Program-made: the position numbers and the translations under genes
Shown here: positions 61,898-64,000 of the stretch, piece by piece
How the letters are laid out: every line of letters begins with the position of its first letter
Position numbering within the stretch: the stretch's first letter is position 1
The notes under the pieces: model-generated
The model's database searches: none
Seen by the model: only the letters and a program-made list of their open reading frames with translations
What the model was told of the DNA's origin: nothing
Source of the DNA: Deinococcus sp. KNUC1210
Lineage (GTDB): Bacteria > Deinococcota > Deinococci > Deinococcales > Deinococcaceae
Reading direction: 5' to 3'
DNA: 64,000 nucleotides
NCBI RefSeq assembly: GCF_022344005.1
Contig: NZ_CP092190.1
Location: forward strand, 2,247,001-2,311,000

Positions 61898-62278
61898 ATG
61901 AAAGTACAGATTCAGAGCTGGACGATGGTCCGCAAACGGATTCGCCCCAGTTTCAATCTGGGGGCGCTCAATATGCTGTTCAGTGTGTCCGACAAGGTCA
62001 GCGCCCCGAAGCTGAGCGACGCCGACCGCCTCGACACGGCCTACCCGTACCGCCTGGAAGTGGTGATCAGCGGCCCCGTCAGCGGCAGCTACCGCCTGGA
62101 ATCGCTGACCCCGGACGCGGGCGAGCTGCAATCGTTGCTGGGACGGGTCTGGCGCACCGAACAGGTCAAAGGCAAAGGCCGCCCGGTGCTCGTGACCGAT
62201 CTGAGCGAATACGAGCGGCTGTCGTGGGAAGAGTGGGTCAGCAGTGCAAAACCCACCGTCACGCTGACTCCGGCCTGA
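61898..62278 (+). CDS. Hypothetical protein downstream of panB
   Basis: A 126-residue protein with no domain I recognise. It is basic at the N-terminus (MVRKRIRPSF), has VSGSYRLESLTPDAGELQSLLGRVWRTEQ in the middle and a C-terminal LSEYERLSWEEWVSSAKPTVTL, with no signal peptide or membrane helix. GGGAGGGTCAGG precedes the ATG, and the 15-base gap implies co-transcription with panB. Coding is supported by position and codon use; the function is unknown. Confidence 0.72.
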   Translation: MKVQIQSWTMVRKRIRPSFNLGALNMLFSVSDKVSAPKLSDADRLDTAYPYRLEVVISGPVSGSYRLESLTPDAGELQSLLGRVWRTEQVKGKGRPVLVTDLSEYERLSWEEWVSSAKPTVTLTPA

Positions 62279-62287
62279 AGTCCGGCT

Positions 62288-63730
62288 TCAGTTCAGGGTT
62301 CGCCCGCGCCCCAGGCCCATCTGCGCTTCGGCTTTGCTCAGGTGGTCCTGCAGCGTGCCGTACCAGTCGTCGCTGGGGTCGGTGTGCTCCAGGGCCTGCT
62401 GGGCGTGGGCATAGGCGGCGGCAGCGTCGGGAAATCCCTGCTGCGCCATGATGTCGGTGGTCATCTGCTGCGCGGTGATCCAGTCGCGGGTGCCGGGCGC
62501 GGCTTCGCGGGCTACCCGCTCGTAGTGGTCCAGCGCTTCGTCGAGGTGGTAATAGTCCATCGCCACGCTGCCCAGCACCAGACTCGCCGGAACCACCGCG
62601 CCCTGCGACAGCGCCAGCTCTGCATTCATCTGGGCTTCGTGCAGGCGGCCCAGGCGGTACTCGGCCTCTGCCACGTCGGCCAGCACTTCCGGCACGAAGG
62701 GATAATCGGGCGTGGCAGCGGCCTGCTCCAGCCGCTCACGGGCCTCCAGCGGGCGGTCCAGATCGAGGAGCGCCACACCCAGTTCGTGCAGCGCGTAGGG
62801 GCGGTCTTCCGGTTGCGACAGGCCCAGAGCGGCCTCGAAGTGGGGCAGCGCTTCTTCCTGTCGTCCCTGGGCCACCAGCACCTGACCCCACACCAGCGCC
62901 ACGCCGTAGCTCGGATCGCCCGCTTCGCGCTCCAGTCGGTCGGCTTCCTCGATCTGCGTCAGGGCGGTGTCCACTCTGTCCTGATTCAGCTCGGCCTGAC
63001 TCATCAGGTAATGCCAGCTCGCCAGCCCCAGCACATCGGCGGAAGCGCTCCGGGGAGTGCCGCTGGCGGGGTACTCGCTGCGGGCGCGGTTCAGCACTGT
63101 TTCGGCCTCGGTGGGCTGGGCCAGTTGCAGGTGCAGCGCAGCCTGTTCCTGAAGCATGCCGGCGCGGTAGCTGCCGCGTGCCAGATGCGCGGCTTCGGCA
63201 TACAGGTTCAGTGCGCCCTCGCTGTTGCCCAGCATTTCCTCGGCGTCAGCCTGCCAGCTTCGCAGCCGCCAGCGCAGGTGCGGCGGCAGTTCGGCCACCG
63301 GCAGATGCACGTCCAGTGCTTCCTGTGCCCGCTCGGCAAGCGCGAGGGCGGCCACCACGTGATAACGACTCAGCGGATCGCCGTGCACCGCTTCCAGCGC
63401 GGGATACGCTGCCTCAGGGCCGCGCCGCCGGGCGTCGAGTTCGGCACTGAGCGCCAGATACAGCGGACTCTGGCGCAGCGCCGGATCGAGCGCGGCGGCC
63501 TGAACCACGGCTTCCTGCGCGTCGGCACTGGCGGCGTCGCCATACAGCGAGTGCAGGCTGGCGAGATACAGCGACAGCGGCCCGCGCTGGCTCGGAGCAG
63601 CCTCACGAAACGCCGCGTCCAGAATGCCGAACGCGGCCTCGAAGTCTTCGGGCGCGTGGCCGGGAGGCACGGTGTCGGGGCTGGCGAGCGCGGCACAGAC
63701 CTGCTGCCAGGTGGTCAGAGCATCAATCAT
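62288..63730 (-). CDS. Tetratricopeptide repeat protein
   Basis: A 480-residue cytosolic protein consisting almost wholly of TPR-like helical hairpins (for example [64 protein letters not shown]). There is no catalytic domain, membrane segment or signal peptide, so it is a probable protein-interaction scaffold. The start at 63730 is preferred over 63763 because TATGCT ends 9 bases before it (leaderless type). It is convergent with the panB pair. Confidence 0.82.
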   Translation of the reverse strand: MIDALTTWQQVCAALASPDTVPPGHAPEDFEAAFGILDAAFREAAPSQRGPLSLYLASLHSLYGDAASADAQEAVVQAAALDPALRQSPLYLALSAELDARRRGPEAAYPALEAVHGDPLSRYHVVAALALAERAQEALDVHLPVAELPPHLRWRLRSWQADAEEMLGNSEGALNLYAEAAHLARGSYRAGMLQEQAALHLQLAQPTEAETVLNRARSEYPASGTPRSASADVLGLASWHYLMSQAELNQDRVDTALTQIEEADRLEREAGDPSYGVALVWGQVLVAQGRQEEALPHFEAALGLSQPEDRPYALHELGVALLDLDRPLEARERLEQAAATPDYPFVPEVLADVAEAEYRLGRLHEAQMNAELALSQGAVVPASLVLGSVAMDYYHLDEALDHYERVAREAAPGTRDWITAQQMTTDIMAQQGFPDAAAAYAHAQQALEHTDPSDDWYGTLQDHLSKAEAQMGLGRGRTLN

Positions 63731-63830
63731 TCGCTTCACAGCATAAGCCAGCAGGCGGTACACACGAAACTGAGCACACGATCATGAGGGGTGCCTGCCC
63801 GGTGTTCAGCCGTTCACGGTGTGTGGGCCG

Positions 63831-64000
63831 TTATTTCGGCTGGAGGTGATACAGCTCGATTCCCACCGCGCTGCGTGCCGGAAAGCCCTTCCAGTAGGTA
63901 TCGTCGGGCTTGGGGGTGCCGTCTGCGTTGCGCGAGTACACGCCCGCGTCGGCCCTGACCGACTTCACATTCAGATAGGCGGCGGCATCGGCCTGACCCT
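63831..64000 (-). CDS. C-terminal fragment of an unidentified protein (cut by window edge)
   Basis: The last 56 or so residues of a minus-strand gene running out of the window. It ends DGTPKPDDTYWKGFPARSAVGIELYHLQPK before a TAA at 63831-63833. Codon use matches neighbouring genes. The residues are polar and not recognised; the beginning of the gene lies beyond 64000. Confidence 0.6.
   Translation of the reverse strand, partial: GQADAAAYLNVKSVRADAGVYSRNADGTPKPDDTYWKGFPARSAVGIELYHLQPK

Overview
The window is high-GC chromosomal DNA from a member of the genus Deinococcus. The strongest markers are a ddrB gene (22515-22976), whose product is the Deinococcus single-strand-annealing protein, with a near-consensus radiation/desiccation response motif overlapping its promoter (22462-22478), and about two dozen genes that start 5-10 bases after a TANNNT -10 box, the leaderless-mRNA style common in this genus. 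Almost all of the window is housekeeping sequence. No rRNA, CRISPR array, prophage or intact insertion sequence was seen.

Layout. 1-9.5 kb: carboxynorspermidine dehydrogenase-like enzyme, a divergent aquaporin, a TetR regulator divergent from a membrane protein, a membrane-anchored molybdopterin oxidoreductase, secreted DUF4397 and delta-60 repeat proteins, and an alpha/beta hydrolase. 9.7-13.8 kb: AfsR/SARP-like regulator and a subtilisin. 13.9-19.1 kb (minus): fabH-fabD-DinB-fabG, then lipB-lipA. 19.2-22.4 kb: small hydrolase, a LysR/MFS divergent pair, tRNA-Lys. 22.5-28.7 kb: ddrB, an acyltransferase-like membrane protein, transglutaminase-like and polysaccharide deacetylase secreted proteins, a Kv-type channel, trmB and a FAD protein. 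29.5-30.2 kb: inverted-repeat element copy. 30.3-33.8 kb: DUF4129-moxR-DUF58 operon. 34.2-41.9 kb: phosphodiester glycosidase-like protein, mglB-mglA, ACT protein, trxA, DUF309, NYN nuclease-plsX, mqnC. 42.0-42.7 kb: second element copy. 42.7-47.7 kb: purE-purK, two cyclophilins, a GRIGG-repeat protein, and an SDR-nrdR pair. 48.1-52.0 kb: phnD-phnC-phnE transporter. 52-64 kb: two MFS proteins, HD protein, gltA, aminotransferase, ftsH, panB, a TPR protein and a truncated gene at the edge.

Nine genes (SARP regulator, lipA, LysR-linked MFS, trmB, FAD protein, moxR, NAGPA-like, DUF309, ftsH) are broken by one-base-scale frameshifts. Most breaks lie in runs of four C or G where five would restore the frame. 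Because lipA, ftsH and trmB are conserved core genes, uncorrected homopolymer errors are the likeliest explanation. I annotate them as single genes and mark the break.

The most unusual items are a long-inverted-repeat element in two divergent intergenic regions, a PhnE permease with an extra ~330-residue membrane half, a voltage-gated-type channel ending in a zinc ribbon, a degenerate SDR next to nrdR, a GRIGG-repeat protein, and three clear operator-like palindromes.
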